Part shown: piece after piece, positions 1 to 11,786 of the stretch
Layout: every line of letters begins with the position of its first letter
How positions within the stretch are numbered: the first letter of the stretch is position 1
The notes under the pieces: generated by a model
What the model was told of the DNA's origin: nothing
The model's input: the letters and a program-made list of their open reading frames with translations, nothing else
Databases searched by the model: none
Origin: Liriodendron chinense
Lineage: Eukaryota > Streptophyta > Magnoliopsida > Magnoliales > Magnoliaceae
Length of the DNA stretch: 64,000 nt
Direction of reading: 5' to 3'
Assembly: GCA_003013855.2 (NCBI GenBank)
Contig: ML058440.1
Span: 992,001-1,056,000 of the forward strand
Position numbers and translations under genes: made by a program

Positions 1-1407
1 GTGAGAAGAGAAGAGAAGATCCTCTCTCTTTTCGTTTACTGTGTTCACATGTTTGCACATGTAGCCCATTGTGTATGTAACCCTAGTCCTGCTTTTGGAT
101 TTTGTGCTGTAGGTTTTTCTTCTCCCCTCATTTGGGATAGATTTGGAAGAGAAACTTCTACTCTGAAGGTATAATATCGGTAATTCAACGATATTCGATA
201 ACGACTATCAAAGGATATGACTAGATTTATAATCTATGTTTCAACTAATTGTAGAAATAGATTCATATCTAAACGGTGATTTGTAGAGCTTGATAGATTT
301 ATTGAACTTTTGAAGAAAAAAAATATCCATGCTTTTAAAAGTTCTAATAGCTGTCATTCCCTAAGTTTTGTTTTGTTTTTGTTTTTGTTTTTGTTTTTAT
401 TTTTTGGCTTCTTTTTTTTTTTTTCTTGATAATATTATTCATCTTTCAAAAAAAGAAAAAAAATCATTGCTGACGTCATGGTAGAGATTTCCACTATCTA
501 GTAAAAGCAATTAAGCCACATGAGCAAGGATTTCTTAATCAAAATTTACTTTCAGTCTTAAAATTCATTAGTTTTTATTTTGACGAGGATTGTCTATTTG
601 AAAATTTTCATTAAGCTCATTTTTTCTCATCTACTGTTAAAAGTATAGATGATTTACATGGGCCATACTCACATATCAAAATGGTGTGGGCCACTTGATA
701 AGTGGACCACCCTGATTTTTAGCACCCGTGATCTTTATTCTACGGCCACATTTTGCATATCTGGAAGCCTCGGATGTTCTACACAAGCGAAAGTTTGGTG
801 GCAAAGAAAGGAAAGTATTTGTTAACGTTGGAATACGACTTGCACGTGAACTATAACGTACAATGCTTTCTTTCCTCAATTGAAAACTGCACAAGTCACT
901 TCTCAGCTAGGTTCGCCATACCTGTCTATTTATTCAGACCATTGACTGTTCATTAACTTCTTAGGTGTAGGCTGTGTAGCCAAACCATCGACCTTCTGGT
1001 TTTCAATCAAGGTGATCTTTACGGTGCGTCATGGCTCAGACGTTCTACACAAGCGACACGTTGGCAGGAAAGAAAACGTTGTATGTGGGTTCACATACAG
1101 CGATGTATCTGAAGCTTGTGAACATTTCTTTAAGATAAGGCAAAATAGGAAAATGTATTTTAATGGTGACGTTGTACTCAAAGGACTACAACCCAAACCT
1201 TAGTTTCAAGGAAGAAAATGCTATGATTTTTAATTTTTTTTAAAAAAAAAAAAAAACTCAAGAAATGCTAAAAATTCTAAAAGGAAAATGTTTAAATTAT
1301 TTTAATTTCTTGCAAGTGGTGGGTGTCGTGCATCACTCGCATGCATTAGCGCTTGATAGTTAGAACCCTCAAGAAGGCTGAGTACCAACGTAGGGAAAAC
1401 CCTAATT
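1..1407. other. gene-free stretch left of the LBD exon
   Basis: I see no convincing coding exon here. A GTTTTT-type simple repeat lies near 366-400 and A/T runs occur near 408-424 and 1236-1256. The minus-strand LBD gene needs a second exon to the left of 1520, but I found no recognisable LBD C-terminal segment in any frame of this stretch, so that exon is probably beyond base 1, strongly diverged, or lost. Confidence 0.5.
735..1078 (+). repeat. two diverged copies of a short dispersed repeat
   Basis: Two segments (about 735-815 and 1003-1078) share the words 'GTGATCTTTA', 'TTCTACACAAGCGA' and 'GGAAAGAAA' in the same order. A third relative lies near 2,725-2,800 (GTGATCTTCATAGTGGGG ... GTCCAAGACAAGTGGAACGT). 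This is non-coding, mobile-derived sequence of unknown family; small open frames across it look accidental. Confidence 0.45.
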
Positions 1408-1521
1408 TCACTGCAAAAAAAAAAAAAAAAAAAGCACCCTAAACCATTCACTTGTTTCTCCACTCCATAAGTAGAAATTAAGGGGTGCAAAGCTCCCCAA
1501 GCGCACGTTAGTGAGCCATAC

Positions 1522-1815
1522 CTGTTGTTGCAGTGCGAAGATGTGAGAGACACAACCGTAGACAGGATCTCTAAGGCGAGCTTGGGCTTCATAGCAGATG
1601 GTAACGGCAGCGTCGAGTCGCTTGTGAGCCGGAATGCGTTGGAGGAGCTTGGAGACGTTGCTTGCACCGAAAACCTTGTGAACTGAGGCGAAGTGTACCG
1701 CGCCCTGCTCTGAATCGAAGTATGGTGCAAATATGCAATCGGTCACACACTTTCGCCGCAGGAACTTACATGCACCACATGGCCCACTACTTCCGGTACT
1801 GATACTTTTACTCAT
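1522..1815 (-). CDS. LBD: LOB-domain (LBD) transcription factor, first exon only
   Basis: The 98 codons encode a nearly whole LOB DNA-binding domain. The zinc-finger-like block C13-x2-C16-x6-C23-x3-C27 is followed by FAPYF, the GAS block (FASVHKVFGASNVSKLL) and the invariant DP-Y segment (RLRDPVYGCVSHIFALQQQ). This wording is typical of class I LBD proteins of the LBD16/18/29/30 kind, nuclear plant-specific regulators of organ boundary, lateral root and vascular development; the sub-group is my inference. The exon ends at CAG followed by GTATGG, the usual LBD intron position right after the Q-rich end of the domain. Reading through gives an accidental tail ending in poly-Phe, so the exon should stop at 1522. 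The start is the first Met before the Cys block. The C-terminal exon was not found, so the gene is partial or truncated. Confidence 0.85.
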
Positions 1816-1912
1816 CTTTCTTCTTCTTTTCTTCCCTTCTCTTCTTTTCTTTCTTTGGTGGTGGTTGGAGGAGCTGTTCTTTCCTCGTGGTAGAGTGCGG
1901 GTGAGTGAGTGA

Positions 1913-1957
<45 letters not shown>

Positions 1958-2250
1958 CTCTTTGTTTCTCTGTTTGTTGGGTAAAGAGAGGGGGGTCTTC
2001 CCTCCGCTCTCTCCTCTCTTTATGGGGTAGAGAGAGTGAGAGAGAGCTCCTTGTTTCTCTCTTTGTTTGAGAGAGAGAGAGAGAGAGAGAGCTCTTCCTT
2101 ACTTTTCTCCTGGGGGAGAAAGAGGCTATGTAGATGCAGACATTAGGGGAGAGAAGAGAAAGACCCGTATTTTGTTTTTTTTTAGGGTAGTATTTGGTGG
2201 TGGGTCTGTGACCTCTTCTGAGTTTAATCTTTAAAGCCACGCCATCCATC
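1816..2250 (-). promoter_or_regulatory. CT-rich leader/promoter-proximal region of the LBD gene
   Basis: Upstream of the LBD start, the coding (minus) strand is dominated by CT microsatellites (about 1,905-1,957, 2,028-2,046 and 2,068-2,092, read as GA on the plus strand). CT-rich 5' leaders are common in plant genes. Long open frames across it code only for Ser/Leu low-complexity and are not genes. No clear TATA box was assigned. Confidence 0.45.
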
Positions 2251-4369
2251 CATCCTTTAAAGCAAGGTTGCGTGAAGCAAACTTACGGTAGCCTGCAGCC
2301 AGTAGCAACTCCCAACCGCCACAGCCCTTCTCCCCACGTGCGACTCTCACACTGCATTGCTGACGTCACGGCCTTCTCACCACTTGCGAGTCTCACGTAT
2401 GGTGGCTTACAAATACCACATAGATCTATATTACAAGCTTAGAACCATCATTACTCATTTGATTTACTTTTTTTGCCTTGTTTTTTTTGACAACTGATCA
2501 CGTACAGTCATCTGTTTTCCAACTCGTCCCACCGTACCATCTCCCATAGGCATCAGTACCGTAAAAATGTTATGTTCCATCCTAAAGATTGCACTTTTTG
2601 AAAAGCAGGCTAATTCAATCACAAGGTGGGCCACACCTGTACTTTAAGCTGGATCGTCCGTTGTCCACTGATGTCAAAGATGTAGCGGATCTGCTGATTG
2701 GAATGGCCTGATTTTTGTCCTAGGTGATCTTCATAGTGGGGCCAACTGATTTCTTGGTATTGATGTCCAAGACAAGTGGAACGTTGGCTGGAAAGATATT
2801 ACCGTACCACAAGTTTAGGGTACATTGCCTGTACGTGATCAGTTCTCATCTATCATATCCAATCCTTCCTTCGACGGGACATCTTAAACAGTGCTTGTAA
2901 TTCATCTACCTAGACGCAGCTGCACACAAAGTTCACCCTGCCGCATCCAAAAAGCTTAGTTTGAGCCCATTTGAAGTGGAGTTTCAGTCACAATGAATTA
3001 CCATAATGTGGTCCGTTTAATAAAAAGCCGAATTTAATCTTTTGCAGTGTCAGCCCGACCTAACCAAAAGCTCAGCTCAGCTAGCTCAGTGTGGTTTGGA
3101 ACAACCTGGCCCGCCCAGTCATAGGATACTAGGTATAAAAGGTTCTTACATGTATATTTTAAAGTTGCACTTTTCCTGAGAATGTTAAATATTATGTAGT
3201 AAAATAATTTTGTAACTTTTGTATTATTTTTAATTTTTTTAACTCTTTTTTATTAGAACAAGTAATAAAAAAAAAAAACTACCACCTATTTAAACTAAGA
3301 TCAGTACGATTTGAAATTTTTTACTAAACTGATCCCGCTCTGAGCCAAGTTTTTCTGGAGCGAACCAAGCTCAGGCTATATAAGTCGATGCACAAGTGAG
3401 TGCCACTAAAAGCAAGTCAAACCCAAACTAATGTAACTTTTCCCAGCCCAAACCGCTACCCGCCTGTAAAACACATTCACGTTTTTCTTTTCTTCTCTTT
3501 TCTTCATTTTTCTTTTTTCAATGAAGGCACTTAGAAATTACTTAGGAACTACAAATTAACTCGGCCTATTATCAATTCAAACTAAACCGTCCAAACTATG
3601 GGTCCCAGATTAGATTTATCATGCACCAAAAATTAAGAGATTATGTTTTAGACTGAATATTGGATTGATGGGCATTTTATTGGACGGTTAAAAATGAAAA
3701 TTATCCAATGGTACTATTTTCACAAATAAATAAATCCATGAATCAGAGGGCTGGAATTATTCCACAAATAATTATGGGTCCCGATTACCAGATGGTACGT
3801 ACGTCCACCTATAGAGGCAACAAAACATGACTTACATATTTGGTAACAATCTACGATGAGAAAATATTTGTACGGTTGGTTTCAGTATTTGTATTTCTAT
3901 ACTAGAGCGTACGAGAGCTGATCAGGAACAGATTGATGGCCAACTCCTAGCTGGTCTTTCCCGCCAAAATGTCAAATGTGTAAGAAATCTGTACCATGCA
4001 GCCGTTAGGATCCACGCGATGATCATGACCTGTCACAAATCAGGCTGGTTTGAGCATAAGGCGGGTCACTCCGTTGAAATCGATCGAAATCTAACGTTCC
4101 GATCACTCAATAATTACATGTATGGGATGGCGATGATTTTAGTACCAGGTGATCTAGCTGGTGGCGCCTGCACTTGCACGGGAAGGACGTCTTACATAGA
4201 TCGAATGTACGGGCTATGGGAGTAGATTGGGTTGACCCCAGCACCACCTGGGTCATGTTGAATGACGTGGGGCCCACCATCGTGTATGTGCTTTATCCAT
4301 CCGTCCATTTTTCCAGCTCATTTTCGTGTGTGGGCCTTGTTATGGGATTACATCTCAAGCCTAGCTACA
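2251..4369. other. gene-free repeat-derived DNA
   Basis: No coding region is supported. A copy of the dispersed repeat seen at 735-1078 lies near 2,610-2,860. Around 3,050-3,470 there are AGCTCAGCTCAG/CCAAGCTCAGG words resembling the array at 5,085-5,650. AT-rich filler lies between. Confidence 0.4.
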
Positions 4370-4935
4370 GGACACTCATCGGGGGACGACTCCCACGAAT
4401 CCACCTTCCCCCGGCCCACGCCAGATAAGGCCACAGTTATGCACGGTGTAATCCGACTTCTGGATGTAAGACTGACTCGAGAGAGGGCTACAGTACTGAA
4501 CTCCCAGGCTACAAGATAGACGACCTAAGGAAAAGACCTTGGGTCGGTCCTCGCCTCGACATCGATCAGGAACAGCCACTAAGTATCTATCGAGTGAATG
4601 TACGGACCCTCTATAAATGCTCTGATAGGCGGCATGGCGCCACACCTTGCACCCTATAGATGCAGTAAGGGGAGGCATATGGCATCCCTGGTCGTGGTCA
4701 TTCTGCGCCTTAGGACAGGCCGCACCTCTCGTCCTATCACATTCAGTCAGAGAGTTGGTGGAAGCCTATCCCATCAGGCCAGCGAGGACAGGAGGGTCCC
4801 TCACCTATAAGTACCCCTACTGCTAAGAGTGAAGGTACGCAACAAATCAACCTAAGCCGACCTGCTGCCCATTTGGATTCCCGACCTGACTTAGGCATCA
4901 GAGGGCTAACAGTCGATCCCTGACCCCCTGATTGA
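4370..4935 (+). repeat. probable LTR fragment (old LTR retrotransposon)
   Basis: This segment is GC-richer than its surroundings and looks like the promoter and R/U5 part of a plant gypsy-type LTR: a TATA-like CTATAAG followed by TACCCCTACTG near 4,806, then AAGAGTGAAGGTACGCAAC, then a segment with GACTTAGGCATCAGAGGG, a wording I associate with LTRs of this kind. No internal domain, primer-binding site or second LTR was found, so it would be a solo or partial LTR. Boundaries are approximate. Confidence 0.4.
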
Positions 4936-5084
4936 ACATCCGCCATTAAAACTTCCTAAGGGCACGAAAGTTTTCGATCAAGTTGATAAGTGTGTTTCCC
5001 TCACATCCTTATCAACAGTTTAGAAGTAAACAGATATTACAGCTAACCGTAGGAACGTTACGGTGGGCCCTTGACCTTATGGCT

Positions 5085-5650
5085 CAATGATAGATAGAGC
5101 TGAGCACGAGCGAAGCCAGCTCAGTTAGCTTGCTCGACTCGGCTCAAACCAGCTCAATTCGAAGGCTAGATTCGAACCAAGCTGAGCCATTTTTCCAAGC
5201 TCGAAATGATTTTTAAGTCAAGCTCGAGCTAACTCAAGCTCAAAGTTCGGCTCGATTGAAGCTCAATTCGGCTCGGCTCAGCTGACTCACTTGTAAAAAA
5301 CTAAAAATATATATTTTTTAGTCCCACATTAGAAGTGAACAAAGAAATGAGAGATGAAACTCTCTGTAAAAGTAAGTGGAGGTGTCAATGGGCTTTGGGC
5401 CTGATTTTTAATAGTTTTAGGCTTGACTTTGGGCTTGGCCTATTTAAAATTTTGTTCTTTTCAGGTTGGAACTCACCTCGAATTGGGCTAGAACTCAGCT
5501 CGAAAATTCAATCGAGCCAACTCGAACATGTCAGTCCAACTCGATGCTGAATTGAACACGAGCCAAGCTATTCGGTGACCGAGCCTAGCTCGAACATGGC
5601 TGAGAGAGCTTGGCTCAGCTCTACTCGTGCACAATTCTATCCACCACCAA
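5085..5650. repeat. GAGCTC/GAGCTGAGC-rich array (MITE-like)
   Basis: Over about 560 bp, words such as GAGCTGAGC, GCTCGAGCT, GGCTCGG and AGCTCAATTCG recur on both strands. The ends are loosely inverted: GAGCTGAGCACGAGC at the left and a reverse-complement-like GTGCACGAGTAGAGCTGAGC at the right. This fits a short non-autonomous DNA element of the hAT-like kind, but no target-site duplication was confirmed. Confidence 0.4.
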
Positions 5651-6710
5651 AAACAGTGGGGATTGAATGCCTACCAATAAAAACTTCTTTGAGCCACAGA
5701 AGTTTTCGATTAAGATGATATTTGTATTTTCCCAATTTCCAAGTCTGAGTTAACTTATAACCAAGTTGGATCTCCAATAAACATCATGGTGGCCCTGGAA
5801 AAGTTTCAACTGATAAGTGTCATTGTCCCCACTATTTTTTGTGATGGGGTCCACTTGAACTTTGGATCTGCCTCATTCTTCCTCTCATGGCCTTAAAACG
5901 ATCTCTGCAAATGGATGGACGATAACACATACATCATGGTGAGGTCTACTCAATGTGGTGACGTCACTTTAGTAGGAGACTCGCCTACTGTTAAGTAGCT
6001 AATCCGCACTCTATGTGGGAGGCTTTTGGTCTAGATTTGCATGATCTGATCCGTTTATATTCTCGTTAATGCCCCTTGGAAGATACCTTTATAATCATGC
6101 TTCATTGATTATCTTAACATGTGAGTCTTGGATTTGATTATGAAACATTCAAACTTTCCTTTTCGATGATCCAAATTCATCTTTATACAAAATCATCTCA
6201 TTCAATAAATCTTTTATCTTTTTTAGGTGGCCTCTGCAGATACACTCCAGAATACGGACGGTTCAGATAATCATCTAAGATGCAGTCTGGGGTTTAAAAC
6301 CCACCCCGTACGGCAGCTGCTGTACGGTGGGCACTGTATCCATTCAATTCAAAACCCGAGTTCTCACTTCTCCGTGGGACCGGAATCCTCTGCAACACCT
6401 GTTGTGGGCAGAAAGTAAAACACTGTGTTGTTTGCTTCACATCCAATCCGTCCATCAGGTGCGCCCTTTGATGTTCATTCCTCAATTCAGAAATCTGTTC
6501 GATTCATAGCTCAAGTGTGTCACACCGGAGGAAACAACTGGAAGGGAACACCAACCATAGATTTGTGAGTGGGGCCCAAAACGGTGTTTCATCCAAGCCG
6601 TTCATCAGATGAGCATCACCAGGATGAAAGAAAAATCCAAATATCAGACCGATGTAAAACTCATACTGGTGACACCATCTGTGCCTGCAAGTTCTAAGTG
6701 GGCGTGGCTT
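5651..6710. other. gene-free; diverged foldback-element pieces
   Basis: No gene is visible. Stretches near 5,690-5,960 and 6,540-6,640 repeat arm words of the foldback family (for example GATGGACGATAACAC and TGGTGAGGTC) in degraded form. Confidence 0.35.
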
Positions 6711-7210
6711 CGGTGGATCCCCGGATCCCCATAAGTGCGTCAGACCCCTGACTGTGGGACCCACCTTGATGTATGTGACTACATCCACGCCGTCCATCTG
6801 TATTGAAAAACTGATTTTATGGTATGATAAAAAAAATGAAGCAGATCCAAATTCAGATGGACCATAGTAGAAGAAACAGTCGTAATTAACCATTAAAAAC
6901 TTCTTGTGGGCCACAAAAACTTTGGATCAAGAAGTTATTTGTGTGGTCTCTTCACATAGGTCTTTATGACCTTATCAACAGGTTGGATGGAAAATAAACA
7001 TTCCGGTGGACTCCATGAAGTTTTTAATTGTGGGGATTCAATCACGACTGTTTCCTGTGGTGTGGTCCACCTAAGATTTTGGCATTGCCTCATTTTTTTT
7101 AACATGCCCTAAAATGAGCTTTGAAAATGGTTGGACAGTCTGGATTTAAGGCACACACATCACTGTGAGCCCCACAGTCGGGTCCCACCCACCTCGGTCT
7201 ATCCGGGGTC
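6711..7210. mobile_element. foldback MITE-like element, copy A
   Basis: About 500 bp with inverted arms. The left arm reads ...GATCCCC..., CTGACTGTGGGACCCACC, then a TGATGTATGTG/TCCATC segment. The right arm is its reverse complement around CACATCACTGTGAGCCCCACAG, ending CTATCCGGGGTC. Inside each arm lies the shared GTGGTCCACCTAAGATTT / AATTCAGATGGACC palindrome pair, and the centre carries the family core (TTGGATCAAG, AACAGGTTGGATGG, AAATAAACATTCCGGTGG). There is no coding capacity. Confidence 0.55.
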
Positions 7211-7390
7211 TCAACAATCTGCTCCCGTTCTAAGAGTGACTTTAATTTATTTCCCGTGCAGTGGCTCGCCTTAGCTATGGATAGGGACCAATTGTAGGAT
7301 GTACGGTGAAAATATAAGCATGAGGATGGATTGGATGTCACATTTACAAAACGGTGGTCCCATAGAGCTTTGGACCATGTGCTGCAAAGG

Positions 7391-7884
7391 AAATCGGATT
7401 GCCGTACTGAGTAACTCAGTAGACTTTTATGGTAATGAGTAAGCTCTGTTGGGTTCGCCGTGAATGTATGCGGTTTATCCACGCCGTCCATCCATTTTAC
7501 CATATTATTTGAAGAGTTGAACTCAAAATTGAAGAATATCCAAAGCTCAAGTGGACCACACCACAGGAAACATTGGAAATAATGATTTCCACTATTGAAA
7601 CCTCCCTAGGGCACACAATAATGTTTATTTGTAATCCAACCTGCTCATAAGATCATAAGATCACAAAGACGTGGATAAAGGGAAAAAACAGATATCACCT
7701 TAATCCAAAACTTTTTTTCAAGTAGATGTTCAAATCACGAGGTTTCCTGTGGTGAGCTTCGAATAAGCTTAGTTTTTGGGCTCAGTCCCTAAAATGATCA
7801 GGTAAAATGGATGGACGGAGTGGATAAAATACATAAATCACAGTAGCCCCACAGAGTTAACTCGATTTTGTACGCAATCCGCTT
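7391..7884. mobile_element. foldback MITE-like element, copy B (CGGATTGC termini)
   Basis: The left end AATCGGATTGCCGTACTGAG and the right end TTGTACGCAATCCG are inverted. The arms contain the GTGAATGTATGCGGTTTATCC and TGGATAAAATACATAAATCAC segments. The centre matches the core of copies at 10.75 and 32.7 kb. It is non-coding. No exact target-site duplication was found. Confidence 0.55.
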
Positions 7885-7973
7885 CGGGATGTCACATGTA
7901 CAACACAGTGGGCCCCACAGAGCTTGGTTGTGTGACCTTGTTCCATGAACCATATGTGCTGTAGAGTTACCAA

Positions 7974-7997
7974 CCAGAGAGAGAGAGAGAGAGAGAG
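7974..7997. repeat. (GA)n microsatellite
   Basis: A run of about 12 GA units interrupts a sequence whose flanks, GAGTTACCAAC, occur on both sides. This suggests a small local duplication around the microsatellite. Confidence 0.8.
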
Positions 7998-8810
7998 TTA
8001 CCAACATCTCACCTATAGAAAGCAAGGAAATGTGGTATGGTAGATAGATAGCTGCTTCCATTGCATGTTTGACTATGGGAGATGGTCATTCTCACGTGTA
8101 ACAAAAGGTAAAAGTTCTATATTAAAAGATGGAGGGGAATAGACCCATGATAAAGAGAGGGTCGGCTGAATACTGGATAACAAATCGGATGAGTGGATGG
8201 AATTGATTTTTACACAAGGTGGACGGTTTAGATTTTGCACGCGCACAACGTGGTTAAAGTAATTTGTAGTCGACATGAACTTATGGTCCAGCGGGTTGGA
8301 CGTGAGCATTTCTTGATAATTGGCCTTGTTGTGTTCATTTGCGTAATACAATGGCCGTAGAATCTTGCACTGGTTGTATTACCAAATCTAGAAAAAGCTC
8401 TCTCTCTCGATGGACCATCACGAAATTTCACTTTACAGTGAAAGAGGAATAATGGGGCAGGTTGCTGATGCGTGCTGACTTAGGATAACGTGCATGTGGG
8501 GCCATGAACTGGTGATCCAAACCGTTGAGTTCATAGAACCTGCTGTGAATGGACTTTATTTGACAATTAAGTAGAAAATATTGTATATTGTGATATTATA
8601 GTACATCCCACTATGGATGGCAGACTATTGGTGATGAACATTGATTCGGATGATCATAACCATGTGAACAGTCCTTCATAGGGATCGGTGATGAGGATGA
8701 ACTGTTAATGGTCAACGTTAAGTGGAGGAAAGTGAACAAAATTGACGGCTATGATGATCTGATAAGTGTGGGTAGGATAACTTTTTTTTGCGTATGCCCC
8801 ATTTATGGTA
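7998..8810. other. gene-free
   Basis: I see no supported gene, RNA or clear repeat boundary in this stretch; open frames here lack recognisable domains. Confidence 0.35.
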
Positions 8811-9010
8811 TAGCTAGGCCTGCACACGGGTCGGGTTGGATCCAATACTAGAACAAAAATACATATTTTAAAGGTTTCGGTTTGGATTAGACTCACTCAA
8901 CCCTATCCCTAGCCCAAGCCCTAACCGTACCCTACTTACGAAAGGGTTAGCCCTAACCCTACCCAACCCTATATGCTGAACTGGGTCGGGTCAAGTTAGG
9001 ACTAAGTTCA
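8811..9010. repeat. GGGT/CCCTAACCC-type low-complexity block
   Basis: Starts TAGGCCTGCACACGGGTCGG and runs through repeated CCCTAACC/ACCCAACCC words to GGGTCGGGTCAAG. This layout is typical of small hAT-like plant MITEs with ends near TAGGNNTGnAnA. The CCCTAACC words are not telomeric arrays; the units are irregular. Confidence 0.4.
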
Positions 9011-9512
9011 CAAAAAAGATAGATAGGTTGTATTTATCGCAAACATCACGGTGGCCCCCACCTAGGTTCCCATAAGAACTTTATGCGAAAGGCTTTCGCA
9101 GGAAATCGCAGGAAATCCGTGCCTGATTTGAATGGATGTAAATTATTCAACAACATGTAGAACTTCCCTTTTCCTAGCATGGCCATAATTCATGAAGGTG
9201 GGATGCATCACTTGGTGATCCAAACTATTGAGATTGTGGTTCCAATCATAGATGGACCATGCCCAAAGAATCTCCTTGAACCAACAACTGTAACCTTTCG
9301 ATTATTCCCATGCAAATGAATGGTTCGCATTCAATGAAGAGTATAATAAGGCCTAAGTCAGGGGCTTACAATCTTTCAATTTAAGACATTTTTTAGAAGG
9401 ATGGTGTCCTTGTGATGGGGCATCAGATCAATGGCTTGGGAAACCCAACCATGGGCCCCCTAGAAATGAACTGGAGTTCCCTATTGACCCTCATAAAAAA
9501 ATACCCTCACAA
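9011..9512. other. gene-free
   Basis: No gene seen. Fragments such as CACGGTGGCCCCCACCTAGG near 9,047 are single foldback-arm remnants. Confidence 0.3.
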
Positions 9513-10001
9513 TAAGGGTGGAAATGGGCCAGTGAACCCAATGGGGGAACTCAGACCCAACCCATTTAGACCCGACCCATTTATTAAATGGTACGGGTCT
9601 GGGTCTAAGAACAGACCCATTTGCTAAATAGGTCTGAGTCTAGTTTCCTTTATACTAGGCCTGACCTGACTCGACCCAAACCCATTTAGTAAGTGCGCGG
9701 GTTCGGTTTATGTTTCAAGGGACCCATCTAGCATAGACCCGTCCAAATCCGATTTTAAGCCTTGTAAAAATGCTTACATACTAGATCCAGACCCAGACGC
9801 ATTAGACCCGACCCATTTATAAGTAGGTTTGGGTGGATCTCCTCTACCAGACTCAGACCCATTTATAAATGGGTTTGATGGGTTGACTTGGACCTGCGTT
9901 AGACTCGCCTATTTAGTAAAAGATTTTGGGTCTAAAATTTAGACCCATACCTATTTAGTAAATGGGATGCTTCTGGCTAAACCCGTCCATTTACAGCCCT
10001 A
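9513..10001. mobile_element. hAT-like MITE of GGGTCT/AGACCC words
   Basis: Left end AAGGGTGGAAATGGGCC and right end CCATTTACAGCCCTA are inverted relatives. The interior repeats GACCCATTTA, GGGTCTGGGTCTA and GACCCGACCC on both strands. This terminus style (TAGGG-tgtAAATGG) is common in plant hAT-derived MITEs. An 8-bp target duplication was looked for and not found. A poly-T run follows at about 10,026-10,044. Confidence 0.45.
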
Positions 10002-10044
10002 GTCGAAGGAGGACATGCCCGAAGGTTTTTTTTTTTTTTTTTTT

Positions 10045-10740
10045 AAGAATATTTGGATAGAACTCGGGCGAAATGGATCGGAGCACGAGTAAGGTCAGTT
10101 GCGTTTGACATATATTCTAAACCTTATCTAGATTAAAAATTATCCAGTCCCATTACGAGTTGGAGCGGATCAGATTTTTGCACTGCAGGTCGTGTTTAAC
10201 CGGCAGATGTGCAGCCCTAGGTATCGCCAAACAGCAGATTGGGCCACGTGTGACAGATAGGACGGTTGATGACGGAGATACAACTGTTAGCACTGTTTGA
10301 ACATTTATAACCGAATGGAGTCTTTTGCAGAGATTTTAATCTCGTTACCAACTCCATTTCCCCCTATGCAGATATAGTCGGCTGATCAAAACCGTACATC
10401 TTCTGTACGTTACCAAGGATTCATAGCCGTATGGAAAACTCTTGTCGAAGGGAAGATCCTGACCATCAATTTCTGGGAGTTGAATGTGAACGACATCTTT
10501 TGCTTTCAACCGTCCACATCCAATCAAAAACATCTGATATCGATCAGTTCCCGCCCTCTATGTATACATCATCGAACGGCTCTCTGCATATGAGCCGCTT
10601 GGCGCGATGTAAGGTTGATGAGCATGAGTCGCGGCTTTCGCAAAAACGAGTTGCTCGTCAAAAGTCGAGAAATACAGGGTTGGACCGGCAGTGCAGCACG
10701 CAGATCCATGCTCCTAACTGTTCTCTCACGCAGTCAGTGT
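10045..10740. other. gene-free; unrecognised open stretch
   Basis: Part of 10,431-10,730 is open on the plus strand and of balanced composition, but I recognise no domain in it and the frame runs straight into the foldback element at 10,751. I do not call a gene. Confidence 0.3.
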
Positions 10741-10750
10741 CCTTCCATGG

Positions 10751-11275
10751 CGGAATCGGATTGCGTGGCAGAGTAACTCCGCACGATAGTAAACTCTGTT
10801 GGGCCCACTTAGAGTGTATGTGCTTTATCTATTCCGTCCATATGTTTTTCCAGCTCATTTTAGTGGTTGAGCTCAAAATTTAAGCATATCCAAATCTCAA
10901 GTGGACTATGCCACGGAAACGGTGGGAATAATGATTTCCACCGTTGAAACCTTCCCAGGCCCCACAGTGATGTTTATTTGTTATCCAACCTGTTCATAAG
11001 ATCACATGGATATGGATGAGAGGAAAACACAAATCTCAACTTGATCCAAAACTTCTGTGTCCTCCAAGAATTTTTCAATGGTAGACATTCAGTTCACACT
11101 TTTCTTGTGGTGTGGTCCACTTTAGATTTTGATATGCTTCATTTTTTGGAACCATATCTAAAATTTTCTGTTAAGATGGATGGACAGAGCGGATAAAATA
11201 CTTAAATCACGGTGGGCCCCACAGAGTTTACTCCGCACGCTTAGCGTGCGGAGTTACTCGCTACGCAATCCGCTT
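10751..11275. mobile_element. foldback MITE, copy C, with target-site duplication
   Basis: This is the best preserved member of the CGGATTGC family. Left end GGAATCGGATTGCGT and right end ACGCAATCCGCTT are inverted, and homology continues inward (AGTAACTCCGCACG on both arms, then GGGCCCAC). The right arm has an extra small palindrome, CCGCACGCTTAGCGTGCGG. Flanks CCTTCCATGG (10,741-10,750) and CCTTCCATAG (11,276-11,285) match at 9 of 10 positions, a duplication length that suggests a Mutator-like mobiliser. The centre is non-coding. Confidence 0.7.
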
Positions 11276-11285
11276 CCTTCCATAG

Positions 11286-11780
11286 CCAACTGCATGGACA
11301 CGTGGCCACGTATGATATCACCGCCCTGGCCCCACCCGCCGTTTGCTTTTAAAGAAGAAACAGGCAAGGCCGTCGTAAGCCAGGTGATAGTCTTCGTTCC
11401 TTCTCTTTCTAAGGAGAAATTATCACATACAGCTGCTGTACCTTAACTTTCACATACACCCATTTCTTTATAAGCGACGTCTCACAGTTTAGATTATCCG
11501 ATCCGTTCAAAAGGTGGGGCACACTATTCCTATCTTATGTGCTGAAGTCGGCCAGATAAATCATTGGGTGGTCCACACAGTACACTTAGTCTTATGTTGA
11601 TTTTGAGAGGATCGGTCTGATTTTAGCTTCGTCTATCATGTGTCCTAGCCTTTACACGGTCCGGATATTCTATCCATATTAGATGTTATGGGAAAAGAAA
11701 CGGATGTAGGTGGATGATCACACACAGTCGTTGTATGTGATCATTTCACCTTTTTAAACTTAAAAAAAAAAAAAAAAAAA
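11286..11780. other. gene-free; poly-A run at the right end
   Basis: Nothing recognisable is coded here. An A homopolymer lies at about 11,762-11,786. Confidence 0.3.
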
Positions 11781-11786
11781 AAAAAA

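Noticed and set aside
1812..2249. A 145-codon minus-strand frame upstream of the LBD gene
   Set aside because: It is Ser/Leu and His/Thr low complexity produced by CT and GT microsatellites in the LBD leader.
8880..9000. Interstitial telomere array (CCCTAAA)
   Set aside because: Units are irregular CCCTAACC/ACCCAACC words inside a MITE-like low-complexity block, not tandem CCCTAAA.
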